Of a stretch of DNA of 64,000 nucleotides, positions 11,601 to 21,200 are shown piece after piece (position 1 is the first letter of the stretch; each line of letters begins with the position of its first letter). Source of the stretch: Aricia agestis (taxonomy: Eukaryota; Arthropoda; Insecta; Lepidoptera; Lycaenidae); NCBI RefSeq assembly GCF_905147365.1, contig NC_056408.1, positions 8,060,001 through 8,124,000 on the forward strand, read 5' to 3'. Both the position numbers and the translations under genes were made by a program. The notes below the pieces were generated by a model. It saw only the letters and a list, made by a program, of their open reading frames with translations, had not been told where the DNA came from and searched no databases.

Positions 11601-14600
11601 CAACCTCATCAATAATTATATTACAAAAGTCGTGGTCACCTAAAATATTTTCTCCATAAAACCTATCCAACAAATAATCTCTTTGAAAATTAGACAAGTC
11701 ACCGTATATTACTTTACTCGTAGAATATGTCTCTTTACGATTTTTTATTACTTCGCTACAGTTATGTCCTACCCTAACATTAAACAAATCATATATATCT
11801 TCATTAATAACTGCGTCCCGCATTGCTAAAACTGATGAACTTGTAACGATGTCCACCTTTTCTCCATTCAAAGCTTTCATAATAGAAATAGCTACTACAA
11901 TTAATGACTTTCCCTCTCCAGTTGCAACTTGGGCTAATGTATTATTTTCATTCAATAAGAGAGACATTATTGTCAGCTTTTGCGTGTCGCGTAATTGAAA
12001 GTTCCTTTTTAATTCAATAGCCCTATTTATAACACTAAGCAACTGTTCGAATTCTATATCCTTTTTTTTGTAACTTTGTATTTGTTGCGCATATTTTATT
12101 ATATCATTTTCAGTCATATTCCTCACATCAACATTATCCACAAAATATTTGTTGTTGTTTACGCTGTAGAGAATATTAAGAATTTTCGGCAAGAGCTCTA
12201 ATACATGTTTAGATGTATTAGAATTTCCTTTTATTAAGTTCACAAGCTGCTCTCCGTTGCGTTCAGTATCTGATGCGTAAAATTTGTTATCTAATATTGC
12301 AACCCACTCTGATAGGCTATTAGTAGATCGTAATTGATTCATTTCTTCAATACCCAGATTCCATCTCTCGTCAACAAAATTTTGTAGAATACCGTCGAAA
12401 GTGTTAATATCCTGTATTTTTAATATATTTTTTGAAGCTAATACGTCTAAAAACTCGGAAATCACTGACATTCCAAACATATTATCCAAAGACAATATAT
12501 AGTACGGAACGCTTTCCAAGTCGTTTCGATTCCATTTGAATAATTTGTTTATTTTGTTTATCCAGTAATATTCTTTAAGAATGTAAAGCCACTCACTTAG
12601 TTCAATATGTTCTAAATTAGTGTAAGCATACTCAATATTGCTGAGCAGATACAAAGTGTCTTCCACATACAGTGAAGACATAAATACATTTTGTTGTTGA
12701 TATTTATACAACTTGATACCAAATATGATTAAAATATCTGGATTTATTTTAGTTAAATACATTTGAATTTCTGATGTCTTGTCTAATCTTTTCTTAAAAA
12801 ATGATTCAAGCTCGATCAATATTAGTTCAGCTATCCAATTACTCTGATTTACGGTTGCTATAATCCAAGATATTTTATTTTCTAGTTTTTCGTTATTTAA
12901 GTGTGAACTTAAAATAACATTAACTAGATAACGAATCTCCTTAATAGACACATATCTTCCTTCGTATTGAAATCTCTGTAAAATTATGTGAATTATCCCT
13001 GAATGTCCTATTAAATTGGATGCAATTTTCTGTAAATTTGATTTGATTTGTTCTCTTTCGTATATTGAAAAGAACTCACTTATTTCGTCAATTTCTTTCT
13101 GTTCGTTCAAGTTTTCTTGTCTTATTTGATTTAGCTGCACATCTTGTTTACTTAACGTGACATCAAAGTTTTCAAAATATTCTAAAAGTGCATTTGTACT
13201 ATTTAAAGCGTAAATATCTGACAGTATTTTAAAGAAAATGTTGTCCATGTTTTCCCGATTTTTGTTTAAATTAAGGTATTCTGAATTGATGTCTATTTCC
13301 GAAAACTTTCCGTCATTATATAAGAAATAAATAATGCTAGACGATGAACCATTATGATTGTCGAGTAAAGTAAATATTTTTTCATTATTTGCTGTGTATA
13401 TTCTGATATTTATATTAAAAATATGTGCTAAAATTTCTCTATAGCAACTTGTTTTTGGACCTTGATTCTTCATGAAACTGAAAAAAACTTCCAAAAATTT
13501 TTTATCTTGATAAATATTCTGCCAATTGTAAGTCAATTGAAATTGTTCGTTAAACCGTTTATATAACATTTTTAAAAATTGATCATGTTCTATTTTATTT
13601 TTTAAGTCATTCGCTGTACACTCATCAATGGTTTTGTTTAACATTGTTTGCAATATACTTTTGTGCCTATATTTAAAAAGTTCGCTTTTAAAAATATTGT
13701 AATATTTTGAAATTTTGAGTTTCTTCTCGTTTAAAAATGAATTGTACTCATCAAAATATTTTTTTATACTTTTATTATGCCTGTCATTTTCAGGTATCTC
13801 TACTAAATATTTTGCAAACACCTGCCCAAACGCCTCTTTATGTGTTTGTATTAAACCATTTTTACAAATTTTAATGACGTTTTCACGATGCATTTCTTCG
13901 TTTTTAAATATGTATTGTCGAAAAGATCCTAGCTCATTGTGATGTACGTCAGTAAATTTTTTGTTTCGATAGGTAAGATATTTAATTGCTTGATCAGCGC
14001 TCAATTCATTTTTACAGTCTTTACTGAAAAAATTCTGTTTCTCAAAAATATTAACTTTCTTAGCTATTTCTTGTAACACTGCTATTCTATATTTTTCGAT
14101 AAGTACAACTTCCACTTTCTCTTGGTCACTTAATTTTCTAAATTTTGATTTACACTTAGTCCAGTTATTATATATTTGATTAAGATTATTTAAATTAACA
14201 GTTATTCTTTTTAAACTTGGCACATTTTCTACAAATGTTTTTGGGTTTGTTAAGTTGATGAACATGCTGGGTATATTTTCAAGTGTAGTGCTTTCTTTTG
14301 ATATTTGAAATTTACGTTCTGAATTTTTTTGGTCAGTTACTTTTTCGTTTTTATTACTTATTTTGTAGTTTAAAATCCTATTAGTGCTAGAACGTACTTC
14401 AGCATTATGGTTTTGCAAATTATAGTAATTATAAGCTGAAAATGCGTCTGTAGTTAGAAGGTCTCTCTCTTCAAATTGTGAATTTAAGTCTTTGTAATTG
14501 TTGCTTTCGTCTGAGTTAATAATGAGATAATCGTTACGCAAATTCGATGCTAACACATTTTTCTTCTTATTAGCTTTAGCAAAATGTTGCCGGTCACTAT

Positions 14601-16500
14601 TGTCTTCAGTTCTTTCCGTACATTCATATGTCATTTGTTGTGGGTTTTTAATTCTTTGTACTTCCATTTCAGCGAAAGAAAATCTATTATATTCTGCCTT
14701 ATAAGGACACCACACTCTATCTGGACTATTATTTTCGTAATACACAATGTTTATGTTATTGTCTTTACTATCATAGACAACTGTTTCACCCCAAAATTGG
14801 TAATCTATATAGCCCATATCCCAGGAATTCTTTCCATGCTTGCCGTGGCTTCCAACTTTTCCAGCCTTTCCCTTTACTCCCGGATTTGAGTGTTTCTGTA
14901 TTTTAAATTCTTGTTGATTTTGCATGTGCATCACTTCAATGGTTCCCGGAAAGCCACCTTCGCCACCCAAACCATTTTTCCCACCAGCTTTACCAGGTTT
15001 TCCTAAAGATCCTTTGTAAAGTAAAAATCCCTGATATCGTCGAGTCAATCCACCCCGACAGTATGAAAAAGTAATATGGTTTCCCTGGTGAGTTGTTACT
15101 TCTAAAAATACATCCCATTCACCTGGATCATAATTATTTGTGTACCATTCACAATGAGTCGTAGATGCTAAGTCTTTTATGTATTTTATCATCTCTTTTA
15201 CTTTTCTAGTTCTTTCCCACAAAGAGGAAGCAAATTTTATCGCTGATGGAAATTTTGTTTTAAATTCAGATCTGCTAATACCTTGACCATCAGGGCCATC
15301 TTTACCATTTCCACCATTTTGACCATCACTTCCATTTCCTCCGTTAGAAAGTAACATAAACAATTCTTTATTAAAAACGTTTTTTGAGAAAATCAACACG
15401 TTTCCACCACTTTCGCCAGGGTATCCATCAGATCCAACCTTGCCACAACCATCAGTGTCTGTGCCGGAATCTGACTCGTATTTGTGATCGTTATTTTTAC
15501 CACTCACATCCCACGATACATTCTTAATAACATGTATATCTCTTGCTAGAATACCAATATTTTTTCCATGCCAAATGTCATTTTTTAAATCTTTATCTAT
15601 ATAGAAATTTTTGTAAACAATGAATTGAATTTCAACTATATTAGAATCTTTTATAATAATACTTTCTATGTCATTTAATACTTCACTGACTTTTAAATTT
15701 CTGCTTTTGATTTCTATAATAGTTCTGTCGTCAATTACTTTTGTGTATACTTTTACAGGTTTTAAAAAGTCTCGGAGAATTTCTTCAAATTTTTTCAGCA
15801 AGGTAAATTTTTTTTCACTCTGCAGACTCTCAGCGCTCTTTATGAGTGTAATAGTATCAGAATCAGTTTTTTCAATTTCCGTAGAGTTTAATTGGATTAT
15901 AGTATTTAAGAGCACATCAAACGTTACTTCACCTTTTAAGAATCCTTGTAGATTTAGTTTCTTCAGAATGTTTTTGTTATTGTAATTAGTATCTATAAAC
16001 GAAGCGATACAGCCAATAAATTCTAGTTCTTTTTTTGCAGTGGCATTATATTTTAGTGTCTGTTCTAAACAAATTGTTTTTATTTTATGTACCAGAACTG
16101 CTTCAAGCGATTCATCTAATAAGTTGCTTTGTAAGATTAATATTTTATAATAATCTGAACTTTGAAATAACTCTGGAACATTTTTTATTTCTTTTACTTG
16201 TTTTAAAGACATCAAAACATTCTGACTCTTTTTGTTTTTTATTTCATTAGTCACAATTTGATATACATCATCTAACCAAAATTGTGTACAGTATTTGATA
16301 AACTTCCTGTCTATGTAGTCATGTTCCAAATTATTCAAAGGCTTCTTCCACGTTTCACTTACACTTCTTTTTAAGTCATCTAACTTTTTTTTATCTTTAA
16401 TTTCTTTAAAAATGAAACTTTTCAATTCTTCTTTATCATCTTGATAATTATTTTCATTTTTCAGATTCTTTATTTTGTCAATAATCCCGTGTTCGTCCAT
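5653..16500 (-). CDS. Giant SecA-ATPase / OTU-like multidomain protein, probably horizontally acquired
   Basis: One uninterrupted frame of 3615 codons runs from ATG at 16500 (context CAAAGATGG, good for eukaryotic initiation) to TGA at 5653. Seen in order: collagen-like Gly blocks at residues ~346-367, 385-405, 496-519 and 539-558; a degenerate Cys-protease-like region around Cys1019; a SecA-type motor with Walker A ATGEGKS (1526-1532), DEVD (1631-1634), GLTGTLGSE (~1878), NLAGRGTDI (1999-2007) and QAFGRAARSGDKG (2035 on). Then come a TPR-like stretch (~2190-2235), a hydrophobic helix-rich stretch (~2835-2935), an OTU-like box with NDC (Cys3345), and a tail rich in Arg and His (3407-3615; HAAH around 3478-3481). 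SecA normally drives bacterial protein export and is about 900 residues. It is not an animal family in the classical sense, so origin from a bacterial endosymbiont is inferred. The role is unknown; effector or toxin-like is plausible. Weak Lys/Asn-rich composition fits an AT-rich bacterial source. The frame is intact, implying recent arrival or selection. The SecA call is firm; the other domains are less so. Confidence 0.85.
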   Translation of the reverse strand: MDEHGIIDKIKNLKNENNYQDDKEELKSFIFKEIKDKKKLDDLKRSVSETWKKPLNNLEHDYIDRKFIKYCTQFWLDDVYQIVTNEIKNKKSQNVLMSLKQVKEIKNVPELFQSSDYYKILILQSNLLDESLEAVLVHKIKTICLEQTLKYNATAKKELEFIGCIASFIDTNYNNKNILKKLNLQGFLKGEVTFDVLLNTIIQLNSTEIEKTDSDTITLIKSAESLQSEKKFTLLKKFEEILRDFLKPVKVYTKVIDDRTIIEIKSRNLKVSEVLNDIESIIIKDSNIVEIQFIVYKNFYIDKDLKNDIWHGKNIGILARDIHVIKNVSWDVSGKNNDHKYESDSGTDTDGCGKVGSDGYPGESGGNVLIFSKNVFNKELFMLLSNGGNGSDGQNGGNGKDGPDGQGISRSEFKTKFPSAIKFASSLWERTRKVKEMIKYIKDLASTTHCEWYTNNYDPGEWDVFLEVTTHQGNHITFSYCRGGLTRRYQGFLLYKGSLGKPGKAGGKNGLGGEGGFPGTIEVMHMQNQQEFKIQKHSNPGVKGKAGKVGSHGKHGKNSWDMGYIDYQFWGETVVYDSKDNNINIVYYENNSPDRVWCPYKAEYNRFSFAEMEVQRIKNPQQMTYECTERTEDNSDRQHFAKANKKKNVLASNLRNDYLIINSDESNNYKDLNSQFEERDLLTTDAFSAYNYYNLQNHNAEVRSSTNRILNYKISNKNEKVTDQKNSERKFQISKESTTLENIPSMFINLTNPKTFVENVPSLKRITVNLNNLNQIYNNWTKCKSKFRKLSDQEKVEVVLIEKYRIAVLQEIAKKVNIFEKQNFFSKDCKNELSADQAIKYLTYRNKKFTDVHHNELGSFRQYIFKNEEMHRENVIKICKNGLIQTHKEAFGQVFAKYLVEIPENDRHNKSIKKYFDEYNSFLNEKKLKISKYYNIFKSELFKYRHKSILQTMLNKTIDECTANDLKNKIEHDQFLKMLYKRFNEQFQLTYNWQNIYQDKKFLEVFFSFMKNQGPKTSCYREILAHIFNINIRIYTANNEKIFTLLDNHNGSSSSIIYFLYNDGKFSEIDINSEYLNLNKNRENMDNIFFKILSDIYALNSTNALLEYFENFDVTLSKQDVQLNQIRQENLNEQKEIDEISEFFSIYEREQIKSNLQKIASNLIGHSGIIHIILQRFQYEGRYVSIKEIRYLVNVILSSHLNNEKLENKISWIIATVNQSNWIAELILIELESFFKKRLDKTSEIQMYLTKINPDILIIFGIKLYKYQQQNVFMSSLYVEDTLYLLSNIEYAYTNLEHIELSEWLYILKEYYWINKINKLFKWNRNDLESVPYYILSLDNMFGMSVISEFLDVLASKNILKIQDINTFDGILQNFVDERWNLGIEEMNQLRSTNSLSEWVAILDNKFYASDTERNGEQLVNLIKGNSNTSKHVLELLPKILNILYSVNNNKYFVDNVDVRNMTENDIIKYAQQIQSYKKKDIEFEQLLSVINRAIELKRNFQLRDTQKLTIMSLLLNENNTLAQVATGEGKSLIVVAISIMKALNGEKVDIVTSSSVLAMRDAVINEDIYDLFNVRVGHNCSEVIKNRKETYSTSKVIYGDLSNFQRDYLLDRFYGENILGDHDFCNIIIDEVDSMLLDKGNNTIYLSHDIAGLDKLESVYVYIWCNVNRPMQDATNISEFMNISKIKESILSDMFGILKKSDIEKLDREIDEIKKIKIWNFLVNNEIIERNGRLIAQNMSNVNLDKLPTDLLYLKEQIMYMLRECIERQRFIYVPKYLNNFIEKHLESWIESAFAAFYMTAGHDYVVDVDRTKTISDGNPIITIIDRATGTDQISAQWDNALHQFLQLKHGCKLTMQSLKAVFISNVSYFKLYRKLYGLTGTLGSERERNLLKEVHMVDFVTVPTAKSKQFHECIPIVCKNKEIWIKNIHNEVETVVNKEMRSILIICQYVEDVELIQKSLTNKGIQNIYTYTRDYEEFDIARGIKKLRRSQIIIATNLAGRGTDIILTDHLRLNGGLHVCLTYLPTNTRIERQAFGRAARSGDKGTGRLIFVDGSYEGSVTCKVWNLKKERDLEEVNRISSINVEYNNKIKNEEKCFDKFKKLFEKIKNHLTTSNIAPEVKSILLQCCLDNWAFWLDDKTCDKFTEDYGNLNESFKLFYDHLDNLTCDLTRVGVSEFITQKCYDLVKQNPIAMVILGKYFLTQNNFEQALALFNTVIKNETNFSEAAHYYKAFTISKQINWEYLETLPQIRLLVPFAPDITKNERKLFKDALLKSAKLFKDQAERLLYNATMIDKIKENYPDSIIQIEAYTQQQQIFSNFYNMFVKSVDDILGNPVTYQNFSSIDINEQQAQDVYDKLLEEGFLNQTKLKRSVNEMQLDPICRDFGISSKVLHSFLDRYKNQYFDVKVFIKDLKNHIHLPSCGNFWSILLEQGIIFKEVKYVIVDEIILHNTDPSFLDLLTKKISSGNIRTFDDKPFNDSDSTKTIFLSGICIKEQKNKNNLILYKNELKSLNPSKYSILKKKGALTFNKMAYIDTTKITGANFEQHDSIVLEDFNKIKINKEQATELLFELSSEGIIEEKRRNKNQFVHKLKVQYEKIFEIKLKSREIYKSNVIGLLLSCFAYRIAIQKLQRQLLEKEQNVCIQLMTKPHYALFYELIEQNIIKNVKVTNKRTITEECVKNVFGLPISKEKFIQTLNNSGIVPIGKAPELFDDLVRANWLKHCNVFGQVLHGKLYEVTPFDGNQQALNYDFQPFQESLKIFLNHKSILGNENSIRSLTKTLNQLKSSIKSLSVPDNTLKPLAEICGSNKFSNVDELHIMSLNGLDHIQQFEEKKHTVKMLISTAVVFGFGLIQLAVGVIILYYSMGFMTHIGSILISEGISDMLYSTSAYRSGYFSWNDYLNHKIKSLIFSAITVGVGAIFSWGVRYSRFGYKLFGPALQETCGKELVKKTGTMAIVKSISVEALKGISICAANYGADALIDRHLKSFCENVGSAIRTNIETQVDSNKLSSRLETVYKIYGSSKAKKALSEITDSFFHNHNIGNNMLPTAMKISNSIVKGVKEAANKEKLVGSRALFTVNIIGKILVWSNRANDLYKIKNITEHFIDNLCKEIDEKLIKTKDIQESSSEDGKFCQEQYYDFKKEITENWKHILRQQSGQVISQNIISPILEDCLHELIKFCGKKIKDIYRFTKEKSLEAKLRELRQQFKKDLTEAKTKLVTAGTETEKAITDQYHANVLKLLAETKNPHLFATMILENIPMDLTCALTSGPVIEAVLKERGIVKPGLSIVFNTAEGIKQEVLIGPKSANKQTIVLELINNHYQISGINNSSNSNLESPQNDCLYQALTEVIPELRELGPNNFRTAMAKQIIENPEIRCHIENGWHRYPIRLKLYGGAKKNNRQRVSRREDPESTEQSDLIKDPAAHLYDRFIRLFRFAGTAQRISTDIAIPRENVVREGASEYQDRNSKLGREYHAAHVIRATIDTSVDPQRHAEAFVELRNILGHTQIVPRFANEYHGIGGVIDDIEGDALRMASFCNFASDLRSNTEILNGVKKMFVDNIKDFLRDSDRLTESNRRDIERSLGRIWKTSPREMYKSGRDGFTGKYRYAYM

Positions 16501-16540
16501 CTTTGATATTGTGTTAGTTTCTCTGAAACATAACAAATTA
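16501..16540 (-). promoter_or_regulatory. Splice acceptor and 22-nt leader before the giant gene
   Basis: On the minus strand, a T-rich tract ending TTTGTTATGTTTCAG (AG at 16524-16523) stands 22 nt before the ATG at 16500. The in-frame extension upstream of that ATG has only a TTG as possible start. So the first ATG is the likely start and this AG a likely 3' splice site for a 5'-UTR intron. The donor exon was not located. Confidence 0.5.
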
Positions 16541-16720
16541 TATTTTGGTATGATGACGTATTTTCTACACTTTATAAACTTTTTATTAGTAATCCCGCCA
16601 ATGTTACAAGCACGCTACAATTAAACAGTCGCTTTGATGACAGGCATGATGGGATCTGAACTTACTTTAATGTACGCCATACACGCTACGGTTTACATGA
16701 GAGGCCGCCTCCCTGTGCGT

Positions 16721-17333
16721 ATGCCTGCGCAGGTATCAGTCGAAAGAATTGATTTTTGATTTTGCTCCGGTCGACTGTGCAGGCCTTAAGGTGACGCCGC
16801 GTTTAAGTCAAAAATCGTTTGGATATGTTTTAGATCGCTTGTTTTCTATGAAAGGCTGGCCCGGCGGAAAACAAGCAATCTAGAAAACAAGTAATGGAAA
16901 GGGCGTAAGTAGTTTTTATTATTCGTAGAGCGCAAGCGACAAAATGGTTTTTGTCGCGTAATTTAAAAAGCATAAATATATTTCATATAAGCTACGGGCG
17001 AATTATAGTATATGCTTTAACTAATCTATGTACAAATTTTGGAAGCTTTAAATCACTCTCCTCTATTGGCAAAATTAGTGTCCCTGTTTTTATACAGGTA
17101 TTTTTGATTAATTATTCTGTGTTATAAAAGTTGACCAATCGTGTTATGCTATGGGTAGATAATTCAAAGATAAGCATATGATGAATACTGACAATGAACT
17201 TTAATTTCTTAGCTTTAGTCATTGTTGAGAAAAATCGATATCGCTGCAGCCAAATTATCAAGGCGTCACCTTAAAAACTGCATAGGTCTATTCCCATTTC
17301 CCACACACGTTCCGGTCTACCTGCGCAGGCAAT
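16721..17333. mobile_element. Inverted-repeat element with GCCTGCGCAGG ends
   Basis: The left end reads ATGCCTGCGCAGGTATCAG then, further in, CCTTAAGGTGACGCC. The right end shows the same two blocks inverted (GGCGTCACCTTAAAAA, then CTACCTGCGCAGGCAATA). The 600-bp interior is non-coding and has a small GCGACAAAATGG / TTTTTGTCGCG hairpin. It lies directly upstream of the giant gene and could supply or disturb its promoter region. Confidence 0.55.
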
Positions 17334-17439
17334 ACTATGAAGTCAAATGAAGTATTATAATATTTCATTAATTTTATAAGTATATTAAGATTCTAATAAC
17401 GTCTAATTGATTACGAGAAAAAAAGGCGAAAAAAATCAC

Positions 17440-17665
17440 TTTTGTTGTACGGCACCCCCTCTTAAATATTAATTTTATTTTGTTTTTAGTATTTGTTGTA
17501 ATATAGCGGCAACATAAATACATAATCTGTGAAAATTTCAACTCTTAAGCTAATACCGTTCTTGAGATACAGTCTGGAGACAGACTGACGGATAGACGGA
17601 CAGAAATCGAAGTCATAGCAATAGGGTCCCCTTTTTTGTACTTTGGATACGAACCCTAACAACTG
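17440..17665 (+). repeat. Dispersed lepidopteran repeat (TAGGGTCCC...ACGAACCCTAA family)
   Basis: The order of phrases (CACCCCCTCTTAAATATTAA, TTTTTAGTATTTGTTGT, GTGAAAATTTCAACTCTT, GAGATACAG, GACGGATAGACGGACAGA, ATAGGGTCCCC) is shared with 38680-39008. It is non-coding. The minus-strand open frame through it is fortuitous. Confidence 0.7.
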
Positions 17666-18294
17666 AATCAAAATCTATAGCTTAGTCTTAGGCCCGTATT
17701 TAGGGTGGGTTGCACCAGAGGCGTAGTTATAGTTAAGGTGGTTAAGGTTATCGTCAAATTCGCGTCAAAACCGCGGTTAGAAAATTTGTGATGTGAACCA
17801 GCGAAAGACCCCCAAAAATATAATTGTACTTACATATGTAATGCTTAATGCTAAGTCCTACGCTAAGTCTTACTTTAATTATGAGTAGAAAATTCACTGA
17901 TAATTAACACAAATAATATTATGTAAATAAACTGGCGGTGCGGCCAGCGCAAGCGCCGGCAATACAAAAATAAAATGGCCACTGCACTCTACAATGTTAA
18001 ACTACGACGTCACACCGAGGAAACTGCAAGTGTTGCCAATATTACTGATGATATTAACTTGTCATAAGCAATAAAATATATTAATTAGTTTAATATTGTA
18101 TTCACTTATCCCACTGACCTCCATTAAACAAGTACGCTGGACTTATGATACCCTTTGAAATGACTGCTGTTTTTTGTGCCTATTTGAAGCGGAATCAGCG
18201 CCCCCAATCCGGGGATAGAGAACTAAATCTGACGTAACCACAACCAATAACAACAGTTGTCATCACTAGTATTAGTTCCGAGTACTCTGATCCA
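17666..18294. other. Intergenic stretch, nothing firm
   Basis: The segment contains GGTTGCACCAGAGGCG and GTTAAGGTGGTTAAGG, phrases that also suggest a dispersed element, plus AT-rich sequence. No gene was recognised. Confidence 0.4.
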
Positions 18295-21200
18295 GATATC
18301 TTTAAAATATCAAGATATTTTTAAGTTGTTAATAACGTCTTAAGTATCAGATACTGTTATTTTATTTTCTTACTTCATCACGCCTATGTGAAAATCACTA
18401 ACTTAAGAAAAATGTTAATTGTTTTAAGACGTCTGATATTGCGCTTTTAAAATCAATGTTTAATAAAGAAATAACAAGAAAATAACTCGCATTTAAAGCT
18501 TTTAATCAAAAATATTAGAAAAATTTCATAAAATCCGGATTATCCGGATAATTCGGATTTGAGCTTGTCAAAATCCGAAAATCCGGATTTTTTTTTAAAC
18601 TCCGTTTTTGCAATCCCTAGATATACTTACACCATATACATTCAAGTACATAATACGGAACTGAGTTAGGTATACCGTTCTCACTCATATCCCCAAATAA
18701 AAGCGAGACACTACGAAAGGAACTGTGGAGAAATTTCATACCCTGCGGAGACTTAGTTAACAGGTCGAAGCTGAATAGTTCTGACGCGTGTTAAAGTTGA
18801 ATTTTGTACTTCTAGCTTGGCGCGAGCGTCGGGTTGAAAAAAAATTCAAATGGTCTGCCTTTGAAATATCAGAGGTCTGAACGTCTGCCTCATCGAGTTT
18901 CTTGATTTCATGATAAATTCAAACATCAATCCAAGAGGCAGACATGTGCGCATAATATAGCACTTTTTTATTTTTTACATTTTTGAAACTCTGTGTCTCT
19001 GTCAATAGCGAACGCAGAGGCAACATGCTGGCAGACTATTTTTCCGTGGTCCTTCTCATTGTTATTAATCGAACAATTTCAATCTGCCAAGTGTGCACTT
19101 CATATAAAGTTTTATAAATCATAAAAAAAAACTTAAAAAAATTGAAAACTACAAAAGTCAGAGCCCTGGATGTCTGCCTCTACGAATTTTTGTGTTTACA
19201 GGATGACTATGATCATCAGCCCCAGAGGCAGACATGTGCATATAATATCACCACCTTTTTTGTCAACATTTTTGAAACGCTGTAAATTGACAACGCAGCG
19301 CCCCATGGTGGCAGATGAGGTTCTTGATGTTTACTAGGGTATAATTATCACTATTAATAACGTCTAGTCTGCCATGTGGAAAAAACGGGGGAAATTATTT
19401 GAAAGAGCTTATCTCACGAACTACTGGAGCAACTGAAAGAATTTTTCTGTTATTTGCCACACAATAAGTGAAGGAATGATCCTTCACGTGTCACTTATTA
19501 GGTATGTGTGCCTATTTTTGTAATAAAATGTAGTAACTTTGATCATCCGTAACTATTAAACTATTTATCGAAATGTTATGTAATTTAGAGGTTAAGCTAG
19601 TTTTAATACTTGCTCCTAGTCACCGAAATTCTAAATCCCTAGCTTTGTTAACATCGAAGATAAAGGGGGTGTGAAAAAGCCGCGAACCGCTTCGAGAAAA
19701 GTATGGTACGGCCGTGCCTTTGCTAAAAAGCTTGGCTGGAGCACTGCCGTGCTCCCAGATTAGAGGTACTTGCGGCTACTTTTGACAAGGCAACCCAACA
19801 TTAATCCATTCTATGCGTTCTAAAGATTATTTTATATCTTCGTGATCGGGTCCCGTTTTCACCCTTTTAGTAAGAGACCATAAAAAGGAGAAAATTAACC
19901 ATCTCCTTTATTATGCTACGCTAACGCGGACGAAGTCACGGGTAACAGCTACTAATACATAATTGTATAAGTTGATAAAAAATGTTATTCAATAGCTTTA
20001 CCGCGGCAGTCCCCGAGTGCTACACGTATTTTTAACACCCTTTTATTAGCTTGGGCTGTAACGAAAAATTTAATCTTAGAGCACGTTTTTTACCTATCTC
20101 CAGTAGACGATTATGAGACAATGACAATGCAATAATATTTTTTTTTAAAAAAGAATGAATTCGAAAAAAAAGCGCGTTTTTTAGTTTTTTATTTTTTTTA
20201 AATTTATTTTAAACACAATCTCAATAATTAATTTTTCCAACAATTAGGACATAAATAGGAAAGCTGGCAGCACTAACAAACAATAACAATACAGTCATCG
20301 CGGAGCTGAGTGGGTGATAACTGATATCGCTAAACTTAGCGCACTTACAGAGTATTAAATCGAGTGTTATATTGCGGCTTTATCATGACCTTGTTTACCA
20401 TGACGAGCTGCATCATGCATGCATGTTATGCATTCTGAGTTCTGACACTCCTAACTATAGGTAATATTTTTATTTTGTAACGAAAATAAACCTAACTCTT
20501 TCACCGGCACAGCGGCACGGCGTTGAAAGCCGTGCATCGATCGTCTATTGAGTCGTTTCAGTTAGGCAGACTTCAGCACGGTGTTAATATGTGCGTGCGA
20601 CAAGACGTAATTATGCGAATAATACATAAAATTGCATAAGTTGATAAAAATGTTATGCAATATCTTTACCGCGGCAGTCCCCGAGTGCAACACGTTTTTT
20701 TATTATAGGAGCTAATAAATGAAAAATACTCGCACTGTAATATTCAGTTATCCTAAGAAAAAAAAATCCATAAAAGCCTTCGCCCGATTTCATTTCACAG
20801 CCAAATTAGTCCACAAAAATAGGCACACATACCTAATAAGTGACACGTGAAGGATCATTCCTTCACTTATTGTGTGCCAAATAACAGAAAAATTCTTTCA
20901 GTTGCTCCAGTAGTTCGTGAGATAAGCTCTTTCAAATAATTTCCCCCGTTTTTTCCACATGGCAGACTAGAGTTATTAATAGTGATAATTATACCCTAGT
21001 AAACATCAAGAACCTCATCTGCCACCATGGGGCGCTGCGTTGTCAATTTACAGCGTTTCAAAAATGTTGACAAAAAAGGTGGTGATATTATATGCACATG
21101 TCTGCCTCTGGGGCTGATGATCATAGTCATCCTGTAAACACAAAAATTCGTAGAGGCAGACATCCAGGGCTCTGACTTTTGTAGTTTTCAATTTTTTTAA

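Noticed and set aside
5753..16250. About a dozen plus-strand and alternate-frame open frames over the giant gene
   Set aside because: They are antisense shadows of one long AT-rich frame, without motifs or start/splice support.
16501..16536. Extension of the giant frame upstream to a TTG start
   Set aside because: The only start in the extension is a non-ATG codon and the extension crosses a splice acceptor. The first ATG (16500) has a good eukaryotic context.
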